64,000 nucleotides of DNA from Propionibacteriaceae bacterium ZF39 (GCA_039565995.1 CP154795.1:1240001-1304000), one strand, 5' to 3'; positions 18,385 through 27,964 are shown, counted from the first letter of the stretch. Notes: generated from the letters alone by a model not told the origin. Made by a program: numbers and translations.

Positions 18385-19695
18385 GTGTCGGACAGGGTCA
18401 GCGATCCGCGCCGCAATATCCCGCGCACCGACACGTTGCTCGCGCGTCCCGCCCTGATGGCGGCGGCGGACCGGCTGGGGGCCGATGCCGTGCGTACGGC
18501 CGTCCGGGCCGCGCAGGCCGAGGCCCGTGAGGGGCGGATCCCCCCGGCCGAGGTCGGGGCGTACGCCGAGTCGCTCGTCGCCGGGCCGCCGCCGTTGCGG
18601 CCGGTCCTGAACGCCACCGGCATCGTGGTCCACACGAATCTGGGTCGCGCGCCCCTGGCACCGGAGGCGGTCGCGGCCATGACCGCCGCTGCCGGTTATG
18701 TCGATGTCGAGCTCGACCTCGCCGACGGCAAGCGGGCGAAACGGGGGGCGGCCACCCTGGCGGCACTGCGGACGGCCTGTCCGCCGGCCACCGATGCCCT
18801 GGTCGTCAACAACGGGGCTGCGGCGCTGGTGCTGGCGACCACGACGCTGGCGGCCGGCCGGGAGGTCATCGTCTCCCGCGGCGAGCTGGTCGAGATCGGT
18901 GACGGGTTCCGGCTACCCGACCTGATCGCCTCGACCGGCGCGCGGCTGCGCGAGGTCGGCACGACCAATCGCACGCATCTCGCCGACTATGCCGAGGCGA
19001 TCGGTCCCCAGACGGGCTGCATCCTCAAGGTCCATCCCAGCAACTTCTGGGTGTCCGGGTTCACGTCGGCGGTGCCCCTCGAGCAGCTCGCCGAACTCGG
19101 CCCGCCCGTCATCGCCGATATCGGCTCCGGGCTGCTGGCCCACGATCCGGCGTTGCCCGACGAACCCGATGCGGCCTCGGCCCTGACCGCTGGGGCCCAC
19201 CTCGTCACCGCCTCCGGCGACAAGCTGCTCGGCGGACCGCAGGCGGGAATCATCCTGGGCGACAGCGACCTCGTCCAGCGCCTGCGCCGGCACCCGCTCG
19301 CCCGGGCCCTCCGCGTCGACAAACTGACCCTGGCCGCGCTCCACGCGACGCTGACCGGTTCCGTGCCGCCCGTCACCGCCTATCGGCACGTCGAACCGGA
19401 CGAGCTCCGCCTCCGCTGCGAGCAGCTCGCCGCGGCCCTGGTCGAGCACCTCGACGAGGTAACGATCGTCGAGCACACGGGGCATGTCGGCGGTGGCGGG
19501 GCACCGGGCGTACCCCTGCCGGGCTGGGCACTGGCCCTCCCCGAATCCTTCGCCACCCGGCTCCGGCTGGGTGATCCGGCCGTCCTGGCCCGCACCGATC
19601 GGGGCCGCTGCCTCGTTGACCCGCGGTGTGTGCCGGTCGATCGCGATGCGGACCTCGTCCGGGCGATTCTTTCCGCTGCGACGGGACCCGCATGA
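18385..19695 (+). CDS. selA: L-seryl-tRNA(Sec) selenium transferase
   Basis: A 436-residue PLP enzyme converting Ser-tRNA-Sec to Sec-tRNA-Sec. Family blocks are NATGIVVHTNLGRAPL, YVDVELDLADGKR and the PLP-lysine segment TASGDKLLGGPQ. GTG 18385 was chosen because AGGGGG sits 6-7 nt upstream and the N-terminus VSDRVSDPRRNIPRTD fits the family; a TTG at 18352 is less likely. It starts 51 nt after tRNA-Sec, probably on the same transcript, and its stop overlaps the selB start by ATGA. Confidence 0.95.
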   Translation: MSDRVSDPRRNIPRTDTLLARPALMAAADRLGADAVRTAVRAAQAEAREGRIPPAEVGAYAESLVAGPPPLRPVLNATGIVVHTNLGRAPLAPEAVAAMTAAAGYVDVELDLADGKRAKRGAATLAALRTACPPATDALVVNNGAAALVLATTTLAAGREVIVSRGELVEIGDGFRLPDLIASTGARLREVGTTNRTHLADYAEAIGPQTGCILKVHPSNFWVSGFTSAVPLEQLAELGPPVIADIGSGLLAHDPALPDEPDAASALTAGAHLVTASGDKLLGGPQAGIILGDSDLVQRLRRHPLARALRVDKLTLAALHATLTGSVPPVTAYRHVEPDELRLRCEQLAAALVEHLDEVTIVEHTGHVGGGGAPGVPLPGWALALPESFATRLRLGDPAVLARTDRGRCLVDPRCVPVDRDADLVRAILSAATGPA

Positions 19696-21521
19696 GGGTC
19701 GTTGCGACCGCGGGACACGTGGATCACGGCAAATCCACGCTCGTTCGTGCGCTCACCGGCACCGATCCCGACCGTTGGGCCGAGGAACACAATCGCGGCC
19801 TGACCATCGACCTCGGCTTCGCCCACACGCGGTTGGCGTCGGGGGAGACCGTGGCGTTCGTCGATGTCCCCGGACACCAGCGCTTCATTGCCAACATGCT
19901 GGCGGGGATCGGCCCGGCTCCGGCCGTGCTGTTCGTGGTCGCGGCCGATGAGGGCTGGCGTGCCCAGTCGACGGAACATCTGGCGGCGATCGACGCGCTC
20001 GGCCTGCGGCACGGTCTGCTCGTCGTCACGCGCAGCGACCTCGCCGACCCCTCGGCTGCCATCGCTCAGGCGCACGAACAGCTGCAGGGCACGTCCCTGG
20101 AGGGCATCCGGGCCGTCGCGGTCTCGGCCGTCACCGGGCAGGGGATCGAGGAACTGCGGGCCGCGCTCGACGACCTCTGCGCCGCGCTGCCGGCCCCCGA
20201 TCTCACGGGCCGGGCCCGGCTGTGGGTGGACCGGGCGTTCTCGATGAAGGGTGCCGGCACCGTCGTGACCGGCACCCTCGAGGCGGGGACCCTGCGGATG
20301 GGCGACAGGGTGACGGTGCAGGGGCGCGACGTCGGCGTACGCCGGCTGCAGTCCCTGGGACACGACGTCTCCGAGGCGCAGGCGGTGGCCCGGGTCGCGA
20401 TCAACCTCCGCGGTCTGCCGGCCGACAGTGTGGGCCGGGGCGATGTCGTGCTCACCGGTGCCTGGCACCGGACGACCGTCGTCGACGCGCGGGTGCCGGA
20501 CGATGTCGACCTGCCCGATCGGCTCATGGTGCATGTGGGGACGGCGGCGCAGGAGGCGAGGGTACGCCCGCTTGGCGCCGGGTCGATTCGCCTCAGCTGG
20601 ACTGATCCGCTGCCGCTGCAGGTCGGCGACCGGCTCGTGCTCCGCGACCCGGGGCGCCAGCATGTGCTGGCCGGGGCAGTCGTGCTCGATGTCGATCCAC
20701 CCGAACTGAATCGCCGCGGGGCGGCCCGGGCGCGGGCGGAATGGCTGGCCGACGCGCCGGAGCAGTTCGATGTGGCCCGGGAGGTCGCGCGGCGCGGCGT
20801 CGTGGACCTGGCGACCCTCCGAAGCCTCGGGGCACCTGAGGTGCCGGCCGCCGAGTGGGTGCTTCCGGAGCGGAAGCAATTGCATACAGCCCAGTCGCCT
20901 ACGGCCCCGACTCCACCCCGCGCGATCCGACAGCTCGGTGAGTGGCTCATCGCCGAACCCCTCTGGGCGTCCTGGGTCGCGCAGCTCACCACGATCGTGA
21001 CCGATCACGCCCAGCGCCACCCGCTGCAGGCCCGCATGCCCCAACAAGCTGCTGCCGCGCGCGTCGGGCTTCCGGAGGTGACGCTGCTCGTCCCACTCGC
21101 CCGGGCCGCCGGCCTGACCCTCGCAGACGGCCATGTCGCCCCGCCGGGCTCGGTCGCTGACCTGGGCGCGGCCGAATCGGGCCTGCAAAGCCTCGAGGCG
21201 CAGCTCGCCGCGCGCCCGTTCCGCGCGCCCGAACGCGATGAGCTCCACGCGCTCGCGCTGGGCGTACCCGAAATCGCAGCAGCCGTTCGTCTCGGGCGCC
21301 TGCTCGATCTCGGCGACCAGATCGTGCTCGCCCCCAGAGCCCCGGCACTGGCGATGCGCGAGCTGAGCAAGCTCAGCCAGCCGTTCACGACCAGTCAGGC
21401 GCGGCAGGCGCTGGACACGACCCGCCGCGTGGTCATCCCGCTGCTCGAACATCTCGACCGCAAGGGGTGGACCCGGCGTCTCGACGGCACGCTGCGTGAG
21501 GTGGCGCGCGGCCGCGGGTGA
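19692..21521 (+). CDS. selB: Selenocysteine-specific elongation factor
   Basis: A 609-residue GTPase delivering Sec-tRNA to UGA codons. G1 GHVDHGKST is at residues 8-16 and G3 is DVPGHQ; the G4-like segment is TRSDLAD. EF-Tu-like domains II-III follow, then C-terminal winged-helix domains that bind SECIS RNA (ending about ALDTTRRVVIPLLEHLDRKG, a typical last SelB helix). The ATG at 19692 overlaps the selA stop, confirming the start. It completes the set needed to read the UGA in fdhA. Confidence 0.95.
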   Translation: MRVVATAGHVDHGKSTLVRALTGTDPDRWAEEHNRGLTIDLGFAHTRLASGETVAFVDVPGHQRFIANMLAGIGPAPAVLFVVAADEGWRAQSTEHLAAIDALGLRHGLLVVTRSDLADPSAAIAQAHEQLQGTSLEGIRAVAVSAVTGQGIEELRAALDDLCAALPAPDLTGRARLWVDRAFSMKGAGTVVTGTLEAGTLRMGDRVTVQGRDVGVRRLQSLGHDVSEAQAVARVAINLRGLPADSVGRGDVVLTGAWHRTTVVDARVPDDVDLPDRLMVHVGTAAQEARVRPLGAGSIRLSWTDPLPLQVGDRLVLRDPGRQHVLAGAVVLDVDPPELNRRGAARARAEWLADAPEQFDVAREVARRGVVDLATLRSLGAPEVPAAEWVLPERKQLHTAQSPTAPTPPRAIRQLGEWLIAEPLWASWVAQLTTIVTDHAQRHPLQARMPQQAAAARVGLPEVTLLVPLARAAGLTLADGHVAPPGSVADLGAAESGLQSLEAQLAARPFRAPERDELHALALGVPEIAAAVRLGRLLDLGDQIVLAPRAPALAMRELSKLSQPFTTSQARQALDTTRRVVIPLLEHLDRKGWTRRLDGTLREVARGRG

Positions 21522-21577
21522 TGTGGGTCACCCGCCCGAGCACCCCGGTGACGTGGGCCACTGTCCATGGATAACCA

Positions 21578-21603
21578 AACGTTAAGAAACTCTGGCTAAC
21601 GTT
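21578..21603. promoter_or_regulatory. Inverted repeat upstream of alcohol dehydrogenase gene
   Basis: AACGTTA (21578-21584) and TAACGTT (21597-21603) form a perfect 7-bp inverted repeat with a 12-nt spacer, in a locally A+T-richer stretch 46 nt before the ATG. It has the size of a dimeric repressor or activator operator. The regulator is not identifiable. Confidence 0.45.
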
Positions 21604-21649
21604 GCCATCAGCTGCGAGCAACAGCTCGCCGAAGATGCAAGGAGTACCC

Positions 21650-22594
21650 ATGAGCGCATGGCAGTTCACCGGCACCAACGAGCCCCTCGTCAAGGCTGAC
21701 CCCGAAATCCCGCGACCGCAGGCGGGCGAGGTCGTGGTCGATGTCAAGGCCGCCGGCCTGTGTCACACCGACTGCGGCGTGATGGTCGATGAGGGCTGGC
21801 TGCCCCTGCTGGCGAAGACCCCGATCACCATGGGTCATGAGGTCGCGGGCGTGATCTCCGAACTCGGCGAGGGCGTCACCGGCTGGTCGGTCGGCGACCG
21901 CGTGGGCCTGTGCCCGACGACGGCTGTCGGTGCTCCCGGTTTCGGGTTCGACGGCGGTTTCGGCGACAAGGTGGTGCTGGGCGCCGAGGCGCTCGTGGCG
22001 ATCCCCGACAACGTCACCATGGCCGAGGGTGCGGCCGGCACGGATGCGGGCATGACGTCGCATTCTGCTGTCGTCACGGCCGGCCAGGTCAAGGCCGGCG
22101 ACAAGGTCGGCATCATCGGTGTCGGCGGCCTGGGCATGATCGGCCTCAAGGTCGCCGTGCTGGCCGGAGCCGAGGTCTATGTGGCCGAACTGAACGAAGA
22201 CGTCTGGCCCACGGCCAAGGAATTCGGTGCGACCGCATGCGCGAAGTCGATCAGCGAGTTCAAGGAGATCGGCCTCGACACGATCGTCGACTTCGCCGGG
22301 TTCAACACGACCAACGAGGCGATCACGACCGTACGCCGGTTCGGGCGCGTCGTGCAGGTCGGCATGGGCAACCTGCAGGCCGACATCTCCGTGCGCGACC
22401 TCATCACCAATGCCGTGACCCTGGTCGGCTCCAACGGCGGCACGCCGGACGACGTGAAGGGCGTCTATGACTTCATCGCGAGCGGCCAGCTGAAGCCCGT
22501 CATCAAGGAGATCACCTTCGACGAGATCCCCCAGGGGCTCGAGGACCTGCACGACGGCAAGGTCGTCGGTCGACTGGTCGCCGTTCGCGACTGA
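21650..22594 (+). CDS. Zinc-binding alcohol dehydrogenase (MDR family)
   Basis: A 314-residue medium-chain dehydrogenase. Catalytic zinc ligands are visible as GLCHTDCG (Cys38) and MGHEVAG (His63, Glu64). The Rossmann motif GVGGLG is at about 157-162. The four-Cys structural zinc lobe of classical ADHs is absent, which explains the short length. The start ATG follows AAGGAG with 5-nt spacing. Substrate is unknown. A well-formed operator-like repeat upstream suggests it is regulated on its own. Confidence 0.85.
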   Translation: MSAWQFTGTNEPLVKADPEIPRPQAGEVVVDVKAAGLCHTDCGVMVDEGWLPLLAKTPITMGHEVAGVISELGEGVTGWSVGDRVGLCPTTAVGAPGFGFDGGFGDKVVLGAEALVAIPDNVTMAEGAAGTDAGMTSHSAVVTAGQVKAGDKVGIIGVGGLGMIGLKVAVLAGAEVYVAELNEDVWPTAKEFGATACAKSISEFKEIGLDTIVDFAGFNTTNEAITTVRRFGRVVQVGMGNLQADISVRDLITNAVTLVGSNGGTPDDVKGVYDFIASGQLKPVIKEITFDEIPQGLEDLHDGKVVGRLVAVRD

Positions 22595-22635
22595 CCGCCG
22601 CCGATTGTCGGGCATGAGCACACTGCTCGGACCAC

Positions 22636-22641
22636 TAGAGT
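22636..22641 (+). promoter_or_regulatory. -10 hexamer of leaderless metG transcript
   Basis: TAGAGT ends 7 nt before the metG ATG, with the spacer GCTGCCC and no Shine-Dalgarno sequence. The minus-strand deoD promoter has TATAGT with the identical GCTGCCC spacer. Transcription would start at or beside the start codon. Confidence 0.6.
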
Positions 22642-22648
22642 GCTGCCC

Positions 22649-24433
22649 ATGTGTGCTCATGTCCTGACAGCGGTCGCCTGGCCGTACGCCAACGGTCCCC
22701 GTCATATCGGTCACGTCTCCGGGTTCGGGGTGCCGTCCGATGTGTTCGCGCGGTTCCAGCGAATGTCGGGCAACGATGTTCTGATGGTCTCGGGCACCGA
22801 TGAGCACGGCACCCCGATCCAGGTGCAGGCCGAGCAGGAGGGCCTGACCGCCCGCGCGCTCGCCGACAAATACAACCGCGTGATCGTCGAGGACCTGCAG
22901 GGTCTCGGGCTCTCATATGACCTGTTCACCCGGACGACGACGCAGAACCACTACAAGGTCACCCAGGACATGTTCCGGGCGCTCTTCGACAACGGGTACG
23001 CCATCGCCAGGCCCACCAAGGGTGCCATCAGTCCGTCGACCGGGCGTACGCTGCCGGACCGCTATATCGAGGGCACGTGCCCGCTCTGCGGGTATGACGG
23101 TGCCCGCGGTGACCAGTGCGACAACTGCGGCAATCAGCTCGACCCGATCGATCTCAAGAACCCGCGCTCGCGGATCAACGGCGAGACCCCGGAGTTCATC
23201 GAGACCGACCACTTCTTCCTCGACCTGCCCGCGCTGTCGGATGCGCTGGGCTCCTGGCTGTCGAAGCGCACCGACTGGCGGCCGAACGTTCTCAAGTTTT
23301 CCCAGAACCTGATCGAGGACCTGCGTCCGCGGGCGATCACGCGTGACCTCGACTGGGGCGTACCCATCCCGCTCGACGGCTGGCGCGACCAGCCCATGAA
23401 GCGGCTCTATGTCTGGTTCGACGCCGTCATCGGCTATCTGTCGGCGTCGGTCGAATGGGCCCGGCGTACCGGTGACCCGGAAGCCTGGCGCCAGTGGTGG
23501 ACCGATCCGGAGGCCCAGGGCTACTACTTCATGGGCAAGGACAACATCGTCTTCCACTCGGTCATCTGGCCGTCGATGCTGCTCGGCGCCAACGGCGAGG
23601 GCTCGCGCGGGGGAGAACCCCGCTTCGGGCAGAACCTCAACCTCCCGACCGAGGTCGTGTCGTCGGAATACCTGACCATGTCGGGCTCCAAGTTCTCCAC
23701 CTCGCGCGGCACGGTCATCTATGTGACCGACTTCCTCAAGGAGTTCGGCCCCGATGCGCTGCGCTATTTCATCGCCGTGGCCGGCCCGGAGAACAACGAC
23801 ACCGACTTCACCTGGGACGAGTTCGTCCGCCGCACCAACACCGAGCTCGCCAACGAGTGGGGCAACCTCGTCAACCGGTCCATCTCGATGGCCCACAAGA
23901 ACAACGGCGCGATCCCGGCACAGGGTGAGCTGCAGGCGGTCGATATCGAGCTGCTCGAGACCGCGAAGGGCGGCTTCGACACCGTCGGTGGGTTCCTGGC
24001 CCGGAACAAGTTCAAGAACGCGATCTCGGAGGCCATGCGCGTGGCGTCGGCGGCCAACCGCTATCTGTCGGAGACCGAGCCCTGGAAGCTCAAGGAGGAC
24101 ACGGCTCGCCGCGACACCGTGCTGCGCACGGCGCTCCAGGTCGTGTCCGATGTGAACACGATGATGACGCCGTTCCTGCCGCACGCCTCGCAGAAGGTGT
24201 TCGAGGCACTCGGCGGCGAGGGCGTCTGGGCCGCCCAGCCCGAGATCCGCGAGGTGTCCGAGGAGGGCAACGCGGACTATCCGGTGATCATGGGGGAGTA
24301 CGCCGACCAGCAGGCCGTCTGGCAATCGCGTCCGATCGGGACGGATACGCCGCTGGCGAAGCCCACCCCGCTCTTCGGCAAGCTCGACGAGAAGCTCGGT
24401 GAGACCGGCCCGGAGTGGGCGCCTATCCAGTGA
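22649..24433 (+). CDS. metG: Methionyl-tRNA synthetase
   Basis: A 594-residue class I aminoacyl-tRNA synthetase. The HIGH motif is in [14 protein letters not shown] and the KMSKS-equivalent is [12 protein letters not shown] zinc knuckle, [18 protein letters not shown], lies in the connective peptide. No C-terminal EMAP/tRNA-binding domain is present. The start is ATG 22649, with a leaderless promoter immediately upstream. It converges with the phosphosugar mutase gene across a terminator. Confidence 0.96.
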   Translation: MCAHVLTAVAWPYANGPRHIGHVSGFGVPSDVFARFQRMSGNDVLMVSGTDEHGTPIQVQAEQEGLTARALADKYNRVIVEDLQGLGLSYDLFTRTTTQNHYKVTQDMFRALFDNGYAIARPTKGAISPSTGRTLPDRYIEGTCPLCGYDGARGDQCDNCGNQLDPIDLKNPRSRINGETPEFIETDHFFLDLPALSDALGSWLSKRTDWRPNVLKFSQNLIEDLRPRAITRDLDWGVPIPLDGWRDQPMKRLYVWFDAVIGYLSASVEWARRTGDPEAWRQWWTDPEAQGYYFMGKDNIVFHSVIWPSMLLGANGEGSRGGEPRFGQNLNLPTEVVSSEYLTMSGSKFSTSRGTVIYVTDFLKEFGPDALRYFIAVAGPENNDTDFTWDEFVRRTNTELANEWGNLVNRSISMAHKNNGAIPAQGELQAVDIELLETAKGGFDTVGGFLARNKFKNAISEAMRVASAANRYLSETEPWKLKEDTARRDTVLRTALQVVSDVNTMMTPFLPHASQKVFEALGGEGVWAAQPEIREVSEEGNADYPVIMGEYADQQAVWQSRPIGTDTPLAKPTPLFGKLDEKLGETGPEWAPIQ

Positions 24434-24460
24434 GGCCGGGTAAACGCGTCCACTGAACGA

Positions 24461-24500
24461 CGTTCGGGTGGGGGGTCAACCCCCATCAGCGGACGGTTTT
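24461..24500. terminator. Bidirectional terminator between metG and phosphosugar mutase gene
   Basis: Inner stem TGGGGG (24469-24474)/CCCCCA (24480-24485) with loop GTCAA. An outer stem CGTTC (24461-24465)/GGACG (24491-24495) extends it, and TTTT follows at 24497-24500. It lies in the 74-nt gap between two convergent genes. Confidence 0.7.
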
Positions 24501-24507
24501 ACTCGCT

Positions 24508-26163
24508 TCAGAGCCCCAGGGCCGCCTGCATCTCTTCCCGTAGGCGCGTCATCATCCCCTGCGCCTCGGCCCGCGAGCCGGCCAGGTCGCGCTGAGTGAC
24601 CTCGGGGGAGACGCGGGCCTCGAGGTAGCACTTGAGCTTGGGCTCGGTGCCCGACGGCCGGACCGTGACGGTGACGGTTTCACCCTCCAGGCGTACGCCC
24701 TCGGTCGCCGGCAGCTCGCCCCAGCCCGCGGCCAGGTCGATGAATTCGACGGGCTCACCGCACAGCTCGCTCGGGGCCTCGGCGCGCAGCCGCGCCATCG
24801 CGGCCGTGATGAGGGTGAGGTCCTCCACGCGCATGGACAGCTGGTCGCTGACGTGCACGCCATGGGCCAGTGCGAGATCGTCGAGCCGGTCGGCGAGCGT
24901 ACGCCCGGCCGCCTCCTCTTCCGCCGCCAGCGTGAGGATCAGGGCCAGTGCCGAGATCCCGTCCTTGTCGGCCACTGCCTCGGGGTCACAGCAATAGCCG
25001 AGGGCCTCCTCATAGCCATAGGCGATATCAGGAACGCGGGAGATCCACTTGAAGCCGGTCAGGGTGCGTTGATAGGGCAGCCCATGGGCCTCGGCGATCC
25101 GGCCGAGCATCGATCCGGAGACGATGGTGTTGACGAACGTGCCGGTGACGCCGCGGCGGGCCAGGAAGTCACCCAGGAGCGCTCCGACCTCGTCACCGTG
25201 GAGCATGCGCCAGCCGTCGTCGTCGGGGATGCCGACCGCGCACCGATCGGCGTCGGGGTCGTTGGCGATGACGAGGTCGAGACCGCGTTCGGTTGCGAGC
25301 GCGAACGCGAGGTCCATCGCGCCCGGTTCCTCGGGATTGGGGAATGCGACGGTGGGAAAGTCCGGATCCGGATCGGCCTGCTCGGCGACCACCTGGGGCG
25401 CAGGGAAGCCGAGCCGGTCGGCGACGCGTTCGACGAGGGCCCGTCCCACGCCGTGGAGGGGCGTATAGACCCAGCGGATGTCCCGCGGGCCGGAGGTCCC
25501 GACGACGCGGGTGACCCGGTCGAGGTAGGCGCTTTCGAGTTCGTCGTCGAGGCGGCGGTAGTCGGTCGAACGCTGCAGCATGAACAGCGGGCGCCCGGCG
25601 GAGCGCTGCATGCCGTGTGCGATCCGCTCGTCGGTGGGGGCGACGATCTGCCGGCCATCGCCCAGGTAGACCTTGAAGCCGTTGTCGGCGGGCGGATTGT
25701 GGGAGGCCGTCACCACGATGCCGGCGATGCAGTCGAGTTCCCGGATGCCGAACGCGATGAGCGGCGTCGGGGCCGGATGGTCGAGGACGATCGGCCGGTG
25801 CCCCACACCGCCGATGATCTCGGCCGCTTCGTGGGCGAACTCGGCGGACTTGTGGCGGCCGTCATAACCGATGAGCACCGCGCCGAATTGTGCCTCCTGG
25901 CGCAGGTGGGCACCGACCCCCTCGGCGGCATGGATGACGGTGACCCGGTTCATGCGGCCCGGACCCGGACCGAGGCGACCGCGCAGGCCCGCGGTGCCGA
26001 ACTCGAGCGGACCGGCGAAGGCGTCGTTGATCTCGGCAGCGGCTTCCTCGTCGCCGCCTTCGGCCGCGGCCAGCAGGGCCTTGAGCTCGGCCTTGGTGTC
26101 GGGGTCCGGATCCTGCGCCGCCCACTTCTTCGCGATCTTGAAGACATCCGCCGGAACCGGCAT
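24508..26163 (-). CDS. pmmB: Phosphoglucomutase/phosphomannomutase family phosphosugar mutase
   Basis: A 551-residue alpha-D-phosphohexomutase superfamily enzyme. The phosphoserine loop is TASHNPPADNG, the metal loop is NDPDADRCAVG, and the phosphate-binding RPSGTEPK is near the C-terminus. ATG 26163 overlaps the stop of the purine nucleoside phosphorylase (TGATG); GTG 26166 is an alternative. Coupling to that gene suggests conversion of ribose-1-phosphate to ribose-5-phosphate, as proposed for PgcA/PmmB-like enzymes next to deoD. The substrate is inferred. Confidence 0.88.
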   Translation of the reverse strand: MPVPADVFKIAKKWAAQDPDPDTKAELKALLAAAEGGDEEAAAEINDAFAGPLEFGTAGLRGRLGPGPGRMNRVTVIHAAEGVGAHLRQEAQFGAVLIGYDGRHKSAEFAHEAAEIIGGVGHRPIVLDHPAPTPLIAFGIRELDCIAGIVVTASHNPPADNGFKVYLGDGRQIVAPTDERIAHGMQRSAGRPLFMLQRSTDYRRLDDELESAYLDRVTRVVGTSGPRDIRWVYTPLHGVGRALVERVADRLGFPAPQVVAEQADPDPDFPTVAFPNPEEPGAMDLAFALATERGLDLVIANDPDADRCAVGIPDDDGWRMLHGDEVGALLGDFLARRGVTGTFVNTIVSGSMLGRIAEAHGLPYQRTLTGFKWISRVPDIAYGYEEALGYCCDPEAVADKDGISALALILTLAAEEEAAGRTLADRLDDLALAHGVHVSDQLSMRVEDLTLITAAMARLRAEAPSELCGEPVEFIDLAAGWGELPATEGVRLEGETVTVTVRPSGTEPKLKCYLEARVSPEVTQRDLAGSRAEAQGMMTRLREEMQAALGL

Positions 26164-26981
26164 CACAACACCTCCACGAGTCCGCGCAGCAGGCCCGCGA
26201 GGCGGGGTGCTGCGGCCTTGCCTGCCTCGATCACCTCGGTGTGATCGAGCGTGCTGGCGCTGATGCCGGCCGCGAGGTTGGTCACCAGCGAGATGCCCAA
26301 CACCTCCAGGCCCACGGCACGCGCCGCCACCGTCTCCAGGGTGGTCGACATCCCCACAAGATCGCCGCCCATGATGCCGGCCATCCGCACCTCGGCCGGG
26401 GTTTCATACTGCGGCCCGCGGAACTGCACGTAGACACCCTCGGCCAGGCCCGGATCCACCCCGCGCGCGAGATCCCGCAGCCGTGGGCTGTAGGCCTCGG
26501 ACAGATCGACGAAGGTGGCCCCGCGCAGCGGGGATTCGCCGGTGAGGTTGATGTGGTCACGGAGCAGCACCGGGGTGCCCGGCGCCCAGTCCGGGTTGAT
26601 CGAACCGCAGCCGTTGGTCAGCAGGAGCATGTCCGCACCCGCCGCGGCGACCGTGCGTACGCCATGGACGGTCGCATCCACCCCGCGCCCCTCATAGAAA
26701 TGCGTGCGGCCGGTCAGGATCGCCGCGAGCCGGTCGTTCGGCGTACGCACGAGGCGCAGCCGTCCACCGTGGCCGGCGACCACCGGGGCAGCGAAGCCGG
26801 GCAGTTCGGCGAGCTCGCACTCGCCGACGAGATCTCCCAGGTCATCGGCCGCGGCGGACCAGCCCGAGCCCAGGACCAGGGCCAGATTGATCCTCTCCAA
26901 CTCGAAGCGGGTGAGCAGCGCGCGGGCGGCGTCGGCGGCAGTGCCGAAGGCCGTGGGATCGACCGTGGGATGTTCCTTCAC
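26163..26981 (-). CDS. deoD: Purine nucleoside phosphorylase
   Basis: A 272-residue trimeric-type PNP that phosphorolyses inosine/guanosine to base and ribose-1-phosphate. Family blocks are LVLGSGWSAAADDLG, GHGGRLRL, HFYEGRG, LLTNGCGSINP, YVQFRGPQYETPAEVRM and GMSTTLETVAARA. The GTG start at 26981 lies 7 nt after TATAGT (26994-26989), a leaderless promoter. The downstream phosphosugar mutase overlaps it. It extends the nucleoside use seen in the first 10 kb. Confidence 0.94.
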   Translation of the reverse strand: MKEHPTVDPTAFGTAADAARALLTRFELERINLALVLGSGWSAAADDLGDLVGECELAELPGFAAPVVAGHGGRLRLVRTPNDRLAAILTGRTHFYEGRGVDATVHGVRTVAAAGADMLLLTNGCGSINPDWAPGTPVLLRDHINLTGESPLRGATFVDLSEAYSPRLRDLARGVDPGLAEGVYVQFRGPQYETPAEVRMAGIMGGDLVGMSTTLETVAARAVGLEVLGISLVTNLAAGISASTLDHTEVIEAGKAAAPRLAGLLRGLVEVL

Positions 26982-26988
26982 GGGCAGC

Positions 26989-27037
26989 ACTATAGGAGGC
27001 GAACGCCCCGACCCCGAGGAGCCCGGCCGGGTAGCCT
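26989..27037. promoter_or_regulatory. Divergent leaderless promoters of deoD and xthA
   Basis: On the minus strand TATAGT (26994-26989) stands 7 nt before the deoD GTG. On the plus strand TAGCCT (27032-27037) stands 8 nt before the xthA GTG. Neither start codon has a Shine-Dalgarno sequence, and the two -10 boxes are only about 37 bp apart. Confidence 0.55.
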
Positions 27038-27045
27038 CGGGTTCC

Positions 27046-27906
27046 GTGAGGATCGCCACCTGGAACGTCAACAGCGCCAAGCAGCGGGCGCCCCGAATGC
27101 TCGACTGGCTCGCGGAGCGCCGGCCCGATGTCGTGTGCCTGCAGGAGACCAAGCTGACCGAGGAGGCGTTCGACGAGCAGTTCGGGGACGCACTCGGCGA
27201 GCTCGGTTATGAGTACGCCGTCGTGGGCCAGAGCGCCTGGAACGGGGTGGCCATCCTGTCGCGGGTGGGGCTCAAGGACGTGCGGCGTGGGTTCCCCGGG
27301 ATGCCCGGATTCCCCGACGCGGAAGCGCGGGCGGTGAGTGCGGTGTGCGGGGGCATCCGGGTCTACAGCCTCTATGTCCCCAACGGGCGGACGCCGGATT
27401 CCGACCACTACGCCTACAAGCTCGAGTGGCTCGCCGCGCTTCGCGAGTCCGTTGCCGCCGACGGGGGCGAGGTTGCCGTGTGCGGTGACATGAACATCGC
27501 GCCGACGGATGCGGATGTGTTCGATCCCGCCGCCTATGTCGGACAGACCCACGTCACGCCACCCGAGCGTGCCGCGCTGGCCGCGCTGACCGATCTGGGT
27601 CTGGTCGATGCGGTCAGGGCACGCTGGCCCGAGGACCAGGTGTTCAGCTACTGGGACTATCGCGCGGGCATGTTCCACAAGAACCTCGGCATGCGGATCG
27701 ACCTGATCCTGGTCGGGGCGCCGGTGGCTGACCGGGTGCAGGCTGCCTGGGTCGACCGCGCTGCGCGGAAGGGCAAGGGTCCCAGCGATCACGCGCCGGT
27801 CATCGTCGACCTCGATACCGCGCCCGATGGTGACATCGGCCCCATGGTGCCGCCGCCGTCGGCGAAGCCGCACAAGCCCGGCTCGGCCCGTCTGCCACAG
27901 GCCTGA
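27046..27906 (+). CDS. xthA: Exodeoxyribonuclease III (AP endonuclease)
   Basis: A 286-residue EEP-superfamily nuclease for base-excision repair. Motifs are RIATWNVNSAKQR, DVVCLQETKL, WNGVAILSR, CGDMNIAPTDADVF, MRIDLILVG and GPSDHAPVIVDL with the catalytic His. GTG 27046 is preceded by a TAGCCT hexamer rather than a ribosome binding site. A Pro-rich tail of about 30 residues follows the catalytic domain. Confidence 0.94.
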   Translation: MRIATWNVNSAKQRAPRMLDWLAERRPDVVCLQETKLTEEAFDEQFGDALGELGYEYAVVGQSAWNGVAILSRVGLKDVRRGFPGMPGFPDAEARAVSAVCGGIRVYSLYVPNGRTPDSDHYAYKLEWLAALRESVAADGGEVAVCGDMNIAPTDADVFDPAAYVGQTHVTPPERAALAALTDLGLVDAVRARWPEDQVFSYWDYRAGMFHKNLGMRIDLILVGAPVADRVQAAWVDRAARKGKGPSDHAPVIVDLDTAPDGDIGPMVPPPSAKPHKPGSARLPQA

Positions 27907-27964
27907 GCCACCGAATTCCGGGGAATGCCCGAGGCGCCGTCCAGGAATTGATCGTCATGGAACA

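Noticed and set aside
25000-26244. Plus-strand frame 24853-26244 opposite the phosphosugar mutase
   Set aside because: Antisense shadow of a gene with complete catalytic motifs; its composition is dominated by Gly/Asp/Arg.
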